Source: an uncultured Sphingomonas sp.
GTDB taxonomy: Bacteria > Pseudomonadota > Alphaproteobacteria > Sphingomonadales > Sphingomonadaceae
Assembly: GCF_946478955.1 (NCBI RefSeq)
Contig: NZ_CAMLDL010000010.1
Location: forward strand, 1-64,000
DNA length: 64,000 bases
Direction of reading: 5' to 3'
Made by a program: the position numbers and the translations under genes. How positions within the stretch are numbered: the stretch's first letter is position 1; the number at the start of each line of letters is the position of its first letter. Below the pieces are notes generated by a model. The model worked only from the letters and a program-made list of their open reading frames with translations, was not told the origin of the DNA and ran no database searches. Shown in pieces: positions 20,817-32,170 of the stretch.

Positions 20817-20907
20817 CATCATTCCCGCGCAAGCGGGAATCCCGCTAAACCTTCACCGGTCGAAACCCATCAAGGGAAGCGGGATCCCCGCTTTCGCGAG
20901 GATGACG
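20817..20907. repeat. Dispersed palindromic element, 30-bp imperfect arms
   Basis: In the 435-bp non-coding stretch 20738-21172. The left arm (20817-20846) begins CATCATTCCCGCGCAAGCGG; the right arm (20878-20907) is its inverted copy with 25 of 30 positions matching. The motif ATTCCCGCGNNAGCGGGAA recurs at 39190-39207. No coding sequence seen. It looks like a small REP/MITE-like dispersed repeat. Confidence 0.75.
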
Positions 20908-20954
20908 AAATTGGGGGCGTTGGTAATCAACCCATTGCGGACGATAGTTCACCA

Positions 20955-21038
20955 ATGCTCCCCGGCGCAGGCCGGGGCCCAGGAGCGCCGAAAGGCGCTG
21001 CTTCGCACCGCCCTGGATCCCGGCCTCCGCCGGGGCAC
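20955..21038. repeat. Second palindromic element, about 29-bp arms
   Basis: The left arm (20955-20983, ATGCTCCCCGGCGCAGGCCG...) and right arm (21010-21038, ending TCCGCCGGGGCAC) are imperfect inverted copies, and each contains its own GGCC/CCGG hairpin. It differs in sequence from the element at 20817-20907. The intervening bases include a smaller GAGCGCC...GGCGCT pairing. No gene is seen here. Confidence 0.65.
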
Positions 21039-21088
21039 CTATCGTCCCCTTTCCGCCTTTTAAGGTCGTGAATCCCCAAAATAAGAAA

Positions 21089-21112
21089 GCCCGGCGGATC
21101 GCTCCACCGGGC
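21089..21112 (-). terminator. Intrinsic terminator of the Bax-inhibitor-like gene
   Basis: Ten-base stem (9 of 10 paired) GCCCGGYGGA with a 4-nt loop. On the minus strand it is followed by TTTCTTATTTT. It is about 60 bp downstream of the stop codon of the gene at 21173-21910 and the last feature before the repeat region. Confidence 0.8.
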
Positions 21113-21172
21113 CTTCGTTGTTTTCCAACCCCGTGCCGACACGCATGAAACGTGCCGCCACTGCGGCTCCGC

Positions 21173-21910
21173 TTAGCGGCGGTCGCCCATGAAGCTGAGC
21201 AGGAACTGGAACATGTTGATGAAGTCCAGATACAGCGTCAGCGCGCCCATGATGACCGTCTTGCCCATCATGTCGGTGCCCGCAACATAGGCGTACATCG
21301 ACTTAATTTTCTGCGTGTCATAAGCGGTCAGGCCCGCGAACAGCAGGACGCCGATCGCGCTGATCGCCAGTTGCAGGCCGGTCGACTGAAGGAACATATT
21401 GATCAGCATCGCGACCAATAGGCCGACGACACCCATGATAAGGAATGTCCCCATGCCCGACAGGTCACGCTTGGTCGTATAGCCCCACAGGCTGAGGCCC
21501 AAGAACGATGCGGCCACCGCGAAGAATGTCTGCGCAATCGAGGTTCCGGTGAAGACGACAAATACTGTCGACATCGACAGGCCCATTAGGAAGGCGAAGC
21601 CCCAGAACAGCATCTGAAGCGTCGATTCCTTCATGCGATTGACGCCAAAGCTCATCGCAAAGACGACGGCGAGCGGGGCGAAAATCACAACCCAGCGAAG
21701 GGCCGAACCCATCACCGGCGCAAACAGACTGCTGTTGGCGAACAGCATTGCAACAACGCCGGTCAGCAAAACGCCCGACGCCATATAATTATATACCTTC
21801 AGCATATAGGACCGAAGGCCCGCATCGCGTGCGGCGCGGGGAACGCTGACCGAGCCGGGCTGCGCTTGCTGCCAGCTCTGGTTGGTGCGTTCGTCAAACT
21901 GGTTCTGCAT
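21173..21910 (-). CDS. Bax inhibitor-1/YccA family membrane protein
   Basis: 245 aa with seven predicted transmembrane helices after a 30-residue polar N-terminus. Family features are YMLKVYNYMASGVLLTGVVA, WVVIFAPLAVVFAMSFG, the TAYDTQKIK motif in the sixth/seventh-helix region and the C-terminal ALTLYLDFINMFQFLLSF. Members are proposed pH-sensitive calcium leak channels or FtsH modulators. Start ATG 21910 has Shine-Dalgarno AGGAGTGG; the upstream in-frame codons lack a ribosome-binding site. A good intrinsic terminator follows. Confidence 0.93.
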   Translation of the reverse strand: MQNQFDERTNQSWQQAQPGSVSVPRAARDAGLRSYMLKVYNYMASGVLLTGVVAMLFANSSLFAPVMGSALRWVVIFAPLAVVFAMSFGVNRMKESTLQMLFWGFAFLMGLSMSTVFVVFTGTSIAQTFFAVAASFLGLSLWGYTTKRDLSGMGTFLIMGVVGLLVAMLINMFLQSTGLQLAISAIGVLLFAGLTAYDTQKIKSMYAYVAGTDMMGKTVIMGALTLYLDFINMFQFLLSFMGDRR

Positions 21911-22029
21911 TTCCACTCCTATGCGAAGGAAAAATAAGCCCTCGCCGACCATATATCATGAATGTTCGCCCCTTGTTCAAGGAAAACCGGTCGAAAATCG
22001 GTAGGCGTTGGGTTAACGCATCGAGCGCC

Positions 22030-22584
22030 ATGCACCGGTTGTTCGTAGCCCTGCGCCTTCCCGCGCCGATCCGCCAAGCCTGTCTCGACGCGATGGACGG
22101 GGGCCCGGATGGCTGGGCTTGGCAGGATGAGGATCAATTGCACCTGACCCTGCGCTTCATCGGTGAGGTCGACCGGCCGATGGCCGAAGATATCGCGACC
22201 GCACTCGGCTCGCTACATGCGCCAGCGCCAACGATCCAGCTCGAAGGGGTCGGCCATTTCGACCATGGCCCCCGCTCAGTCCTGTTCGCCCGCGTCGGTC
22301 CACGCGCCCCACTGCAGGCGCTTCATGACAAGATCGACCGCCTGCTCGTCCGCACTGGACTGGTGTCCGAACGCCGTGCCTACCTTCCCCACATCACACT
22401 GGCCCGAAAGCGCGGTGCGACCGACCATGCCGACCTGTGGATCGAGGCGAGGGCTGGGCTGGCGAGTGGGCCGCTGTCGGTCGGCCATCTTACCTTGTTC
22501 GAAAGCCATCTTGGCAAACATGGACCGACTTATGAGGCGATTGCCCGCTATCCGCTTGATCCAGCGAGCGTCAGCCCCATTTAG
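22030..22584 (+). CDS. thpR: RNA 2',3'-cyclic phosphodiesterase
   Basis: 184 aa 2H-phosphoesterase. Hydrolyses 2',3'-cyclic phosphate ends of RNA and was first described as a 2'-5' RNA ligase. The two catalytic HxT motifs are [10 protein letters not shown] (about residue 40) and HITLAR (about residue 123), both followed by hydrophobic strands. [11 protein letters not shown] at the N-terminus is typical. ATG 22030 is chosen because the family begins with M-x-R-L-F-V-A. The gene ends 65 bp before uvrA. Confidence 0.92.
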   Translation: MHRLFVALRLPAPIRQACLDAMDGGPDGWAWQDEDQLHLTLRFIGEVDRPMAEDIATALGSLHAPAPTIQLEGVGHFDHGPRSVLFARVGPRAPLQALHDKIDRLLVRTGLVSERRAYLPHITLARKRGATDHADLWIEARAGLASGPLSVGHLTLFESHLGKHGPTYEAIARYPLDPASVSPI

Positions 22585-22622
22585 GCTGTTTGAACGCCCC
22601 GAAATCACCCCTTGCGGTGCGT

Positions 22623-22637
22623 GAACAAATCTGGAAC
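22623..22637 (+). promoter_or_regulatory. Candidate LexA (SOS) box of uvrA
   Basis: GAAC-AAATCTG-GAAC, a direct repeat with 7-bp spacing that matches the known alphaproteobacterial LexA site (GTTC-N7-GTTC read on the other strand). It ends 12 bp before the uvrA ATG at 22650. It therefore lies in the leader and supports 22650 as the translation start. Confidence 0.8.
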
Positions 22638-22649
22638 AAACAACAAGCT

Positions 22650-25567
<2,918 letters not shown>

Positions 25568-25571
<4 letters not shown>

Positions 25572-25963
25572 TTCACGATCCAAATATCAACGCGCCGGTT
25601 CTGAACCTCGCGCACGCCGTCCGCGGTGGGCACGAATTCATTGGCCTCGCCGTATGCCTGAACCCGGACCGCACCGGCCGGCACGCCCTTGCCGGCAAGA
25701 TAGTCGCGCACCAACTCTCCCCGCCTCCGCGACATAACCAAGTTCACCCGCGCATCGCCCGACCGATCCGAATAGGCCGCCAGCACCACCTGCCCGCCCT
25801 TCGCCGCATAGTTCGCCGCGACCTTGTCGAGCTCGGCCATCGCATCGCGTGACAGCTCATTCTTTCCCCAATCGAAGAAGACAAAATGCGGCGCGGGCAC
25901 CTGCTGCGCGACAGCCGAAACAGAGAGCGAAAGCGCAACCAGCGCGAACAGACGAACGTTCAT
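25568..25963 (-). CDS. OmpA/MotB-like C-terminal domain protein
   Basis: 131 aa. [20 protein letters not shown] is a signal peptide, so the protein is periplasmic. The rest is a single OmpA-like peptidoglycan-binding domain: [48 protein letters not shown] and [10 protein letters not shown]...VQNRRVDI. The Asp and Arg that bind diaminopimelate are recognisable. It lacks a beta-barrel. The last 4 bp overlap the uvrA stop region, convergently. It lies 24 bp upstream of nothing obviously related; the GTA-like cluster ends just beyond on the same strand. Confidence 0.88.
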
Positions 25964-25986
25964 TCGTCCCGCTTATCGCAATCGCG

Positions 25987-27924
25987 TCAGGTCGTCATCC
26001 CATTGGCATTCAGCACCGCCAAGATCGCATCGATCGTCGAACGCGCCTCGCCATCGACCACGTTACCGCCGCTGGGCGCCGTCACTTCCACCGGCGCCAT
26101 CCCGCTCATGCTCTGCCCGACATAGGTCAGGCTGGCGCTCGGCAAAGGCTCCGCATCGGCCAGCCCGAACGCGGTCGCGACAATCGTCTGGCCGACCAGC
26201 GCCTCGTCGACCGGCACCGGCACCATCGCCGCCCCATCAACCAGGCAGAATCCGGTGCCCGCCAGATGATCGCCGACCGCCCAACCGGTCGCGCGAACCC
26301 CGCGCACCAGCCCGCCCAGCCGCCACGCCCCGCCGCCAAGCGCCTCTGCGCTCGCAAACTGGATCATTTCATGACCGATCATCGCCCGGTTGGCGCCCGC
26401 TGCAATCGCCGCCGCATCGGCACCTAGCAGCCACTGATCCGCGTCGACCAGCAACACATCTAAGCTCGTCGCGTCCGCCGCCATCGGCGCCGCCAACACG
26501 CCCAACCGCGCCTTGCGCGACACCGCGGCACTGGCAATCAGTCCGCCACCAACCCGCATTTCCACTGACACCGCGCCAAACCCGCCCGGGCTACTCGCCG
26601 CGACCGATAGGGCGCTGCGTCCATCAGCTTGAGGTACTTCAAACAGGCCGAGTACCGTCCGCGTCACAACCTCATCCACCGAGCGAACAGCTCGCCCGCC
26701 ATCCGCCGTCAGCACCGGCACGGCGGCATCCGCCCGCCGCGCCTCGACCACTAGCGCCAGTCCATCGACCTCGCTCGCCTCAACTGCCCAACGTCCACGT
26801 CCCGGCACTTCGACGACATCACCCGGTCCTAATCCAATCCGCGACGGCGGCAGGCGTAACGTCATCTGCTCCCCCCGCCCCCATCGCCGGGCCAACATCG
26901 CCGCGCCCAATGTCTTGGCCCCATCCGGCGTCAGCACCGCCGGCAATTCCACCTGCTCCGAACGGCGTCCGTCCCCGCCAGCCGCGACCCGCACCTGTCC
27001 CGCCTGCCACTCTCGCGCCGCGTCATAAAACTGGACGCTAATGCCCGACGGTAATTCGTTTTCCCCGTCGCGATCCCATTCTATCGCCGGATAGGATTTC
27101 CCGTCCGCCGAACAGCCCAGTTCATCCGTATAAAGCGGAACAACCGAATCCGCTCCCCCAACGATTATCCGATCCCCCTCATCACGGAGCGCCAACCCAA
27201 ATGCCTCAATCAACGGCGCCACGGCATCACCAATGCCGCCACCATGCGCCGCATAGCCCGCCACCGCCTGCCCGCTCGATGCCCCGCCAATCACCCCGCC
27301 GCTCGCATCGTCCAGCAGGTCGACCACCTCAACCGCGCCATCATCTGCCACCACTTCGAAGGTCAACATCGGTATCCGATTGCCAAAGCTGCTCAGGTCC
27401 AACCGCTCGAATACCGCTACCGCCATCCCGCGAAATGCGGGCGCCAATGCCATCCCCTCTTCCGAAGCGACCAGCGGATCGACCGCCTGATCCTCCCCGC
27501 CGGTCATCAACCGGAACGTGCAATCGACCTTCCAGTCACCTGCGACGCCCCGGATCAGCTTCCCGTCCGCCCAGATCCGCCCCACATTCCGAACCGGCCG
27601 CGACGACAGCGCCACCGCAAGGTTCGCCGAATAGCGATAGCGCACCACCCCCGGCGCCCATTTGCCGGTCGCCTCATAGCTTTCTTCCTCGACCAGGTCG
27701 GTGGCCCAGATCACCGTTCCCGCCACCCGCATCGACCCGTAAATCCGCGGAACCATGCTGCCATAGCTCGACGTCTGCACCGACAGGTCGCCCAGCCGCG
27801 GACCTTTACGCGGTCCCGAACCGAAAAATTGCTCGTCGACCGTTCGGCCCAGCAGGCTACCCAGCGCCGCACCAAACGGCCCGCCGAGCGCCTGCCCAAC
27901 GGCCGTAAACACCAACGTCGCCAT
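25987..27924 (-). CDS. GTA gp15-like tail/host-interaction protein, short form
   Basis: 645 aa; RcGTA gp15 is about 1,300 aa. The N-terminus MATLVFTAVGQALGGPFGAALG with GRTVDEQ, then VPRIYGSMRVAGTVIWATDL, RYSANLAVALSSRPVRNVGRIWADGKLI, and FRGMAVAVFERLDLSSFGNRIP matches the gp15 family start. A region beginning about residue 240 (IEAFGLALRDEGDRIIV) and PPSRIGLGPGDVVEVPGRG corresponds to the tail-protein repeats after the barrel. The internal TIM-barrel domain usual in this family appears to be absent. It is the last gene of the cluster, 3 bp after the NlpC/P60 gene. Probably the baseplate hub and tip. Confidence 0.85.
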   Translation of the reverse strand: MATLVFTAVGQALGGPFGAALGSLLGRTVDEQFFGSGPRKGPRLGDLSVQTSSYGSMVPRIYGSMRVAGTVIWATDLVEEESYEATGKWAPGVVRYRYSANLAVALSSRPVRNVGRIWADGKLIRGVAGDWKVDCTFRLMTGGEDQAVDPLVASEEGMALAPAFRGMAVAVFERLDLSSFGNRIPMLTFEVVADDGAVEVVDLLDDASGGVIGGASSGQAVAGYAAHGGGIGDAVAPLIEAFGLALRDEGDRIIVGGADSVVPLYTDELGCSADGKSYPAIEWDRDGENELPSGISVQFYDAAREWQAGQVRVAAGGDGRRSEQVELPAVLTPDGAKTLGAAMLARRWGRGEQMTLRLPPSRIGLGPGDVVEVPGRGRWAVEASEVDGLALVVEARRADAAVPVLTADGGRAVRSVDEVVTRTVLGLFEVPQADGRSALSVAASSPGGFGAVSVEMRVGGGLIASAAVSRKARLGVLAAPMAADATSLDVLLVDADQWLLGADAAAIAAGANRAMIGHEMIQFASAEALGGGAWRLGGLVRGVRATGWAVGDHLAGTGFCLVDGAAMVPVPVDEALVGQTIVATAFGLADAEPLPSASLTYVGQSMSGMAPVEVTAPSGGNVVDGEARSTIDAILAVLNANGMTT

Positions 27925-27927
27925 CGC

Positions 27928-28320
27928 CTACACCCTCACCCGCCGCCGAAACACCGCCACCACCGCCCAGGGCAAATCACCCGGCCGCTCCACCACCTTG
28001 CGAAGCACCGCGTCAGCATGGATCATCCCCGCTTCACTGCGAATGCCGAGATGCAATTGCCCCGGCCCCGTCCGCATCACGATCAAATCGCCGACCCGCA
28101 CCCGCGTCCGCGCAACGCGCCGAAATCCCCCGCCCAGCGCCGCAAACAACTCAGCCTTGTCGCCACCCCGCATCCGGTAATCCCGCCGCCCAAGGTCGCG
28201 CGGAAGGCCAAACGCCAGCAGCGCCAGCCCCACACAATCGACGCCCTCGCTCGCGCTCCGCCCCTGCGGCCGGAACCGCGTCCCGATCAGCTCGCGCGCC
28301 CGCGCGACCACCACGCTCAT
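27928..28320 (-). CDS. NlpC/P60 peptidase, GTA gp14
   Basis: 130 aa. Cell-wall peptidase family fold with nucleophile Cys in SEGVDCVGLALLAFG (about residue 28), the catalytic His in GQLHLGIRSE, and a third polar residue likely in MIHADAV. VGDLIVMR precedes the His, as usual. In RcGTA this protein sits in the baseplate and is thought to cleave peptidoglycan during entry. Overlaps the DUF2163 gene by 4 bp and precedes the gp15-like gene. Confidence 0.9.
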   Translation of the reverse strand: MSVVVARARELIGTRFRPQGRSASEGVDCVGLALLAFGLPRDLGRRDYRMRGGDKAELFAALGGGFRRVARTRVRVGDLIVMRTGPGQLHLGIRSEAGMIHADAVLRKVVERPGDLPWAVVAVFRRRVRV

Positions 28321-29123
28321 GCGCCGGGATACCGGGTCAGCAGATCATTGCCCGGAAGATGCGGCTCCCCGCGAAAGTTCGCAGCGTTGCCGAACCGCGC
28401 CGAACAAGTCTCCAGGCTCTTGTCGCATCCCTCGATTACCTCAACCGCATCACCCGCGATCACCGTAACCGGCGGCATCGACCGCAGCGTGACTGTGCTC
28501 GCGTCGACCTTCAGAAGCATGCTTCGAAGCCCGTTCGCATCGCCGCCCAGGAACCGCAGCGACCCCATCAGGAATCGGTCGTCCAGCATCCGATCAACCG
28601 TCACCACCAGCCCGTCGACTGACACCACCCGCGCCCGAACCGACCGCCCCGCCATATCCACCCGGCACGCCTTGTCGCCCAATTCCGCCCGGCATTCGGG
28701 CGATGTCAGCGGGCACACCGGTGAATCCAGTTTTGCCGCTGGCCCGAGCATCTCCGCATGAAACTCCCGGTCCTTCTGCGAAATCCGCCCAAGCGCGCCG
28801 CTCGCCAGTTCGGTCGATCCGGCGGGCCGCTCCCAATCAACTGCCGACAGCCGAACCGCTGCCCCATCCCAGCGCCCGGCCAGCAAGTCAGCCTCGCTAA
28901 TCGCCGCGCTCGACAGCGCGCCCGCAACCTCGCTCTTCGCTGCGTCCAGCCCGCCACCATGCCGCACCGCCGCTGGCGTCATGCCCGGCGCCGGATCATG
29001 CCGCACGCCGCGCACCTCGACCGCCTCATCATGGCTGGTTAGTGCCAACCCCGCGCCGTCCTTCCGCTCAATCCGCCAGCACAGCGCAATGCTGGTCAGC
29101 GACCCGTTTCCAAGCACGCTCAT
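28317..29123 (-). CDS. DUF2163 tail protein, GTA gp13
   Basis: 268 aa. Recognised from LTSIALCWRIERKDGAGLALTSHD at the N-terminus, a middle region with SAAISEADLLAGRWDGAAVRL, and cysteines in CPLTSPECRAELGDKACRVDM followed by the C-terminal CEGCDKSLETCSARFGNAANF-type segment (here EGCDKSLETCSARF), which matches the phage BR0599 domain. Such proteins are baseplate hub components that bind an iron-sulfur cluster in related tails; the paired Cys are consistent with this. Overlaps neighbours by 4 bp each. Confidence 0.88.
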   Translation of the reverse strand: MSVLGNGSLTSIALCWRIERKDGAGLALTSHDEAVEVRGVRHDPAPGMTPAAVRHGGGLDAAKSEVAGALSSAAISEADLLAGRWDGAAVRLSAVDWERPAGSTELASGALGRISQKDREFHAEMLGPAAKLDSPVCPLTSPECRAELGDKACRVDMAGRSVRARVVSVDGLVVTVDRMLDDRFLMGSLRFLGGDANGLRSMLLKVDASTVTLRSMPPVTVIAGDAVEVIEGCDKSLETCSARFGNAANFRGEPHLPGNDLLTRYPGA

Positions 29124-31423
29124 CCTTCGCGTACCTCAACCAACGGCACCGACGGCGCTTCCCCAGCCAGGAAGCTCGCGCGATTAATCTCAAGCCGATC
29201 CTCTCCGAAGCGCACCGGCACATCGAACAGATAGCCCGCCGTCACCACCACGCCCGCACCCGGCGGCGCATCAAAACTGACCACACCCAGCGGCTCCAGT
29301 GTCCACCCGCTGCTGACCTCAACCCCATCAACCGCGACCCGCACGCTGCCCGCGACGGGCCGCGTAATCCGCCGCCTCTCACCCGGTCCATAAGCCTTCG
29401 CCAGCGCGAACCGCGTCTCACTCCCATCACCAACACCAATCTCGACGTCATCGGCACCCGGCGAACCCGTGATCACGGTCGAGCTAAAATCAAACGGATC
29501 GCGAAACCGGAACGCCACCGCCGACCCGCGCCTGGCCCGGAAGAAGCTGAGCAGTTCCCCCAGCTCCGCTTCACCCCGCACACCCGGCCCGGCATCGAAC
29601 CGCAGCTTCGCCTGCTGCCAGTTGGCATTGCGATATTCATGCCCGCTCGCGCTGGTCACGACATTGGTCGAAAAGCCCGGCGCAACGCTCGCTTCCTGCC
29701 CGATCGCAATCGGGAACTGCACATCCTCGAACGGCGTCAAATCATCCTCCCCAACCATCAGCGTCACCCCGTCGCGAACCCATTGCGGCATCGCCCAGAT
29801 GAAGGTTTTGGCCACCCCGCGTGCTTCGGCCTCCCGCGCCGCATCCACCACCGCGTGCCACTCGCCGCGCCGGTCCGCACTCGCCACAAATCCTGCAAAA
29901 TAATGCTGCTCCGACGGCGCATAGCCGAGCCGTTGTTCGACCAGCGCATAGCCCGCCTCGCGCAGGGCCCGGCGTCCGCCCGTAACCCACTCATAATCCT
30001 CGACCTGCAACACATCGAACGCCGGCTTCGCCCAGCCAATAGGCAAGTTCGCCCGCTTCAATTCCGGCGCATCCGGGTCCAGCACCCCCGGCACATAAGG
30101 AAGCAAATGCGTCACTGCATCAGGCGCCACCGCTTTCGCCGCCGCAACCACCGCTGCCGTCGAGGAGGCCAGCAACGCCCCGGCCTGATCAAGCACTTCC
30201 GTCTCGACCGCGCTCAACCCCGTCCGCGCATTGTGAATTTCCGCAGGTGCGCCGCCCATCGCCGCCCTGGCCGCATCGTCATAGCAACAGATCGCCCCGT
30301 CGCTCCGCACCCACCACCACGGCTCGCCAACCTGAAACCGCGGCACCAGCCCGGCCTCAACCGAAATCCCGATCAGTTCCGCCGCGATCCGCCCCAGATA
30401 ATCGGTCGCCGCCGCATTGGCGGGCGACAACAGCGCAGACGGCGGATCATATCCCGTCGCCGCAGCAACGCCGTCCCAAGCCCGCTGCTTCCACGCCGTC
30501 GGGCAAAACATGTCGAGCAATTCGTAAGACAGCGACCAGATCAGCTCAAACCCGCGCGCCTTGGCCTCTGCCGCAAACGCCCGGTGCCAGGCCAGCGCCG
30601 CCCCGCACATCCCCGCGCCCGCATCGACCAGCCCATCCGCGCCCAGCGTCGGATAATGGCTCATCCCGACATAATGGTTGATGGTCCCGCGAAACCCCGC
30701 TGCCTCGACCGCCTCAACCACCCGTGACGGCGTCAGATTATATTGGTCGTCATAGCTGGTGCAGGCGCCAAACCCATGCTCCGGCGCCCAGGCGCACCGC
30801 TGCGCGACGACGCTACCCGATTTGTCGCAAACAATGTCGCGAAGCTCGACCCATGCTTCAACGGGAGCCGCAAGCATCTCGGCGCTCTTGTCGACAAAGC
30901 CCGGCGCGACCAGGCTGATGAACATCCGGTCGATGTCCTTCGGCCATACTCGAACCGCATCGGCGGGCAGCCCAAACCCCGCATCCAACGCGTCGAAATC
31001 CAGACTAACCACCGCATCGTTCGACGAGCCTTGGGCATAGTTCCACAACCGCACATACCAGCTCGTCGGTACCCCCGCCGCGTCGCGCCCCTCAATCGTC
31101 AGCACTGGGCCATTGACCGCATCCAGCGGCACCAACCCACTCGACACCCACCGAAACGACAACGTCATCGCTGAATAATCGCGCTTCGTTTCCCGCGTTC
31201 GCGCTGGGTGCGAATGCCGATCCTCGCTCTCATAGATCAGCCCGACCAAATCGCCCTTGCGAAGGAACCGCGCCTCAACCCGTAAGCTCCTCTCACCGGG
31301 CAACACCACCGCGCTCGCCATAGCGCCGCGCGGGAAATCGACCGTCCAATCCCGCGCCCGGAACCGCTTGACCCAGCCCATCTCAACCGGCGCATCGGGC
31401 CGCGTGAACCAAAGCCCCATCAC
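29120..31423 (-). CDS. Fusion: TIM-barrel-like domain plus DUF2460 (GTA gp12)
   Basis: 767 aa; a lone DUF2460 (RcGTA gp12) is about 210 aa. The C-terminal part from about residue 555 (EDVQFPIAIGQEASVAPGFS, GHEYRNANWQQAKLRFDAGP, LLSFFRARRGSAVAFRFRDPFD, and ITRPVAGSVRVAVDGVE) is DUF2460. The N-terminal 190 residues form beta-rich sequence. Residues about 200-550 look like a glycoside-hydrolase-type TIM barrel: ELIWSLSYELLDMF, VPRFQVGEPWWWV, DVLQVEDYEWVTGG and TFIWAMPQWV. Probably a baseplate/tail-tip ring with an attached carbohydrate-recognising barrel; enzyme activity is not established. Confidence 0.85.
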   Translation of the reverse strand: MMGLWFTRPDAPVEMGWVKRFRARDWTVDFPRGAMASAVVLPGERSLRVEARFLRKGDLVGLIYESEDRHSHPARTRETKRDYSAMTLSFRWVSSGLVPLDAVNGPVLTIEGRDAAGVPTSWYVRLWNYAQGSSNDAVVSLDFDALDAGFGLPADAVRVWPKDIDRMFISLVAPGFVDKSAEMLAAPVEAWVELRDIVCDKSGSVVAQRCAWAPEHGFGACTSYDDQYNLTPSRVVEAVEAAGFRGTINHYVGMSHYPTLGADGLVDAGAGMCGAALAWHRAFAAEAKARGFELIWSLSYELLDMFCPTAWKQRAWDGVAAATGYDPPSALLSPANAAATDYLGRIAAELIGISVEAGLVPRFQVGEPWWWVRSDGAICCYDDAARAAMGGAPAEIHNARTGLSAVETEVLDQAGALLASSTAAVVAAAKAVAPDAVTHLLPYVPGVLDPDAPELKRANLPIGWAKPAFDVLQVEDYEWVTGGRRALREAGYALVEQRLGYAPSEQHYFAGFVASADRRGEWHAVVDAAREAEARGVAKTFIWAMPQWVRDGVTLMVGEDDLTPFEDVQFPIAIGQEASVAPGFSTNVVTSASGHEYRNANWQQAKLRFDAGPGVRGEAELGELLSFFRARRGSAVAFRFRDPFDFSSTVITGSPGADDVEIGVGDGSETRFALAKAYGPGERRRITRPVAGSVRVAVDGVEVSSGWTLEPLGVVSFDAPPGAGVVVTAGYLFDVPVRFGEDRLEINRASFLAGEAPSVPLVEVREG

Positions 31424-31980
31424 CGCGCCGCCCGCAGCGCCGACCGCACCGCCCGCGCCAGTTGCCGCGACGATTGCCGCAGCACGCCGGGGTCTTCCGG
31501 CGTCGGCGTATTCACCGAAATGGCCACGCGCACATCGCGTCCGGCGCCCTCGCCCGCCGCAACAACGCGCCCGCTTCCCGACGGCACGAACAGCTCCGGC
31601 CCCCGCTCGCCGACCATGTACGGCCGGCCGCCACTCACCGGCCCGCCATGCGCACGCCCAGGCATCCCGAGCAGGCTCGAAATCCCGCTATTCAGCAGCG
31701 CACCCAGGCCACCACCGGCACTCCCACCGCCACTAAACAGACCCCGCAACGACGCCTGCGCAAGCTGGCTCATCGCCCCCAGTGCCACGCGCTTCAGGTC
31801 ATCAAACCCCAGCTTCCCGCTGGTCAGCGCCTTGGCCAAGGATGCTTCGATGAGCCGCCCTGCCCGTCCAACGCCACTCGCCAATGGCCCTTCCAATTCG
31901 CCGCGCATTGCCGCCACGTCGCGCGCAAAGCCGTTCGTGTCCGCGCGAACGCTGACCACCATTTCTTCGATACTATCCAT
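31420..31980 (-). CDS. Short tail tape-measure protein, GTA gp11
   Basis: 186 aa. N-terminal helical segment VVSVRADTNGFARDVAAMRGEL matches phage tape measures; the C-terminal region has the family signature AHGGPVSGGRPYMVGERGPE followed by LFVPSGSGRVV. RcGTA's gp11 is about 220 aa, so this predicts an equally short tail. Located between the tail-assembly chaperone and the DUF2460 fusion, the position expected for gp11. Confidence 0.87.
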   Translation of the reverse strand: MDSIEEMVVSVRADTNGFARDVAAMRGELEGPLASGVGRAGRLIEASLAKALTSGKLGFDDLKRVALGAMSQLAQASLRGLFSGGGSAGGGLGALLNSGISSLLGMPGRAHGGPVSGGRPYMVGERGPELFVPSGSGRVVAAGEGAGRDVRVAISVNTPTPEDPGVLRQSSRQLARAVRSALRAAR

Positions 31981-31982
31981 GA

Positions 31983-32168
31983 TTACCCCTCGTCGGGAAA
32001 GCGCATCAGCAGCGCCGCCAGCTCATCACCCGCGACCGGTTCCACGACTTCGCCGCCGCCCACCGCCACCGCCATCTCCGCCGGCGTCGCATCCCAGAAC
32101 TCGCCCGGCCGCCACCCCAGCACCCGCGCCGACAACCCCGCCAGCAGCACCGCCCGCTCACCGAACAT
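31983..32168 (-). CDS. Phage tail assembly chaperone, DUF2376-type
   Basis: 61 aa. FGERAVLLAGLSARVLGWRP followed by PGEFWDATPAEMAVAV matches the short proteins between gp10 and gp11 in GTA clusters. The conserved W-x-P-x-E-F-W-x-x-T-P-x-E pattern is the main evidence. It probably chaperones the tape-measure protein. Spacers to neighbours are 2 bp on each side. Confidence 0.82.
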   Translation of the reverse strand: MFGERAVLLAGLSARVLGWRPGEFWDATPAEMAVAVGGGEVVEPVAGDELAALLMRFPDEG

Positions 32169-32170
32169 TG

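Noticed and set aside
20738..21172. CRISPR array or riboswitch in the non-coding gap
   Set aside because: No regularly spaced direct repeats; the sequence is explained by two palindromic elements and a terminator.
22590..22649. Longer uvrA start at 22590
   Set aside because: Would place the LexA box inside the coding region and adds residues without family similarity.
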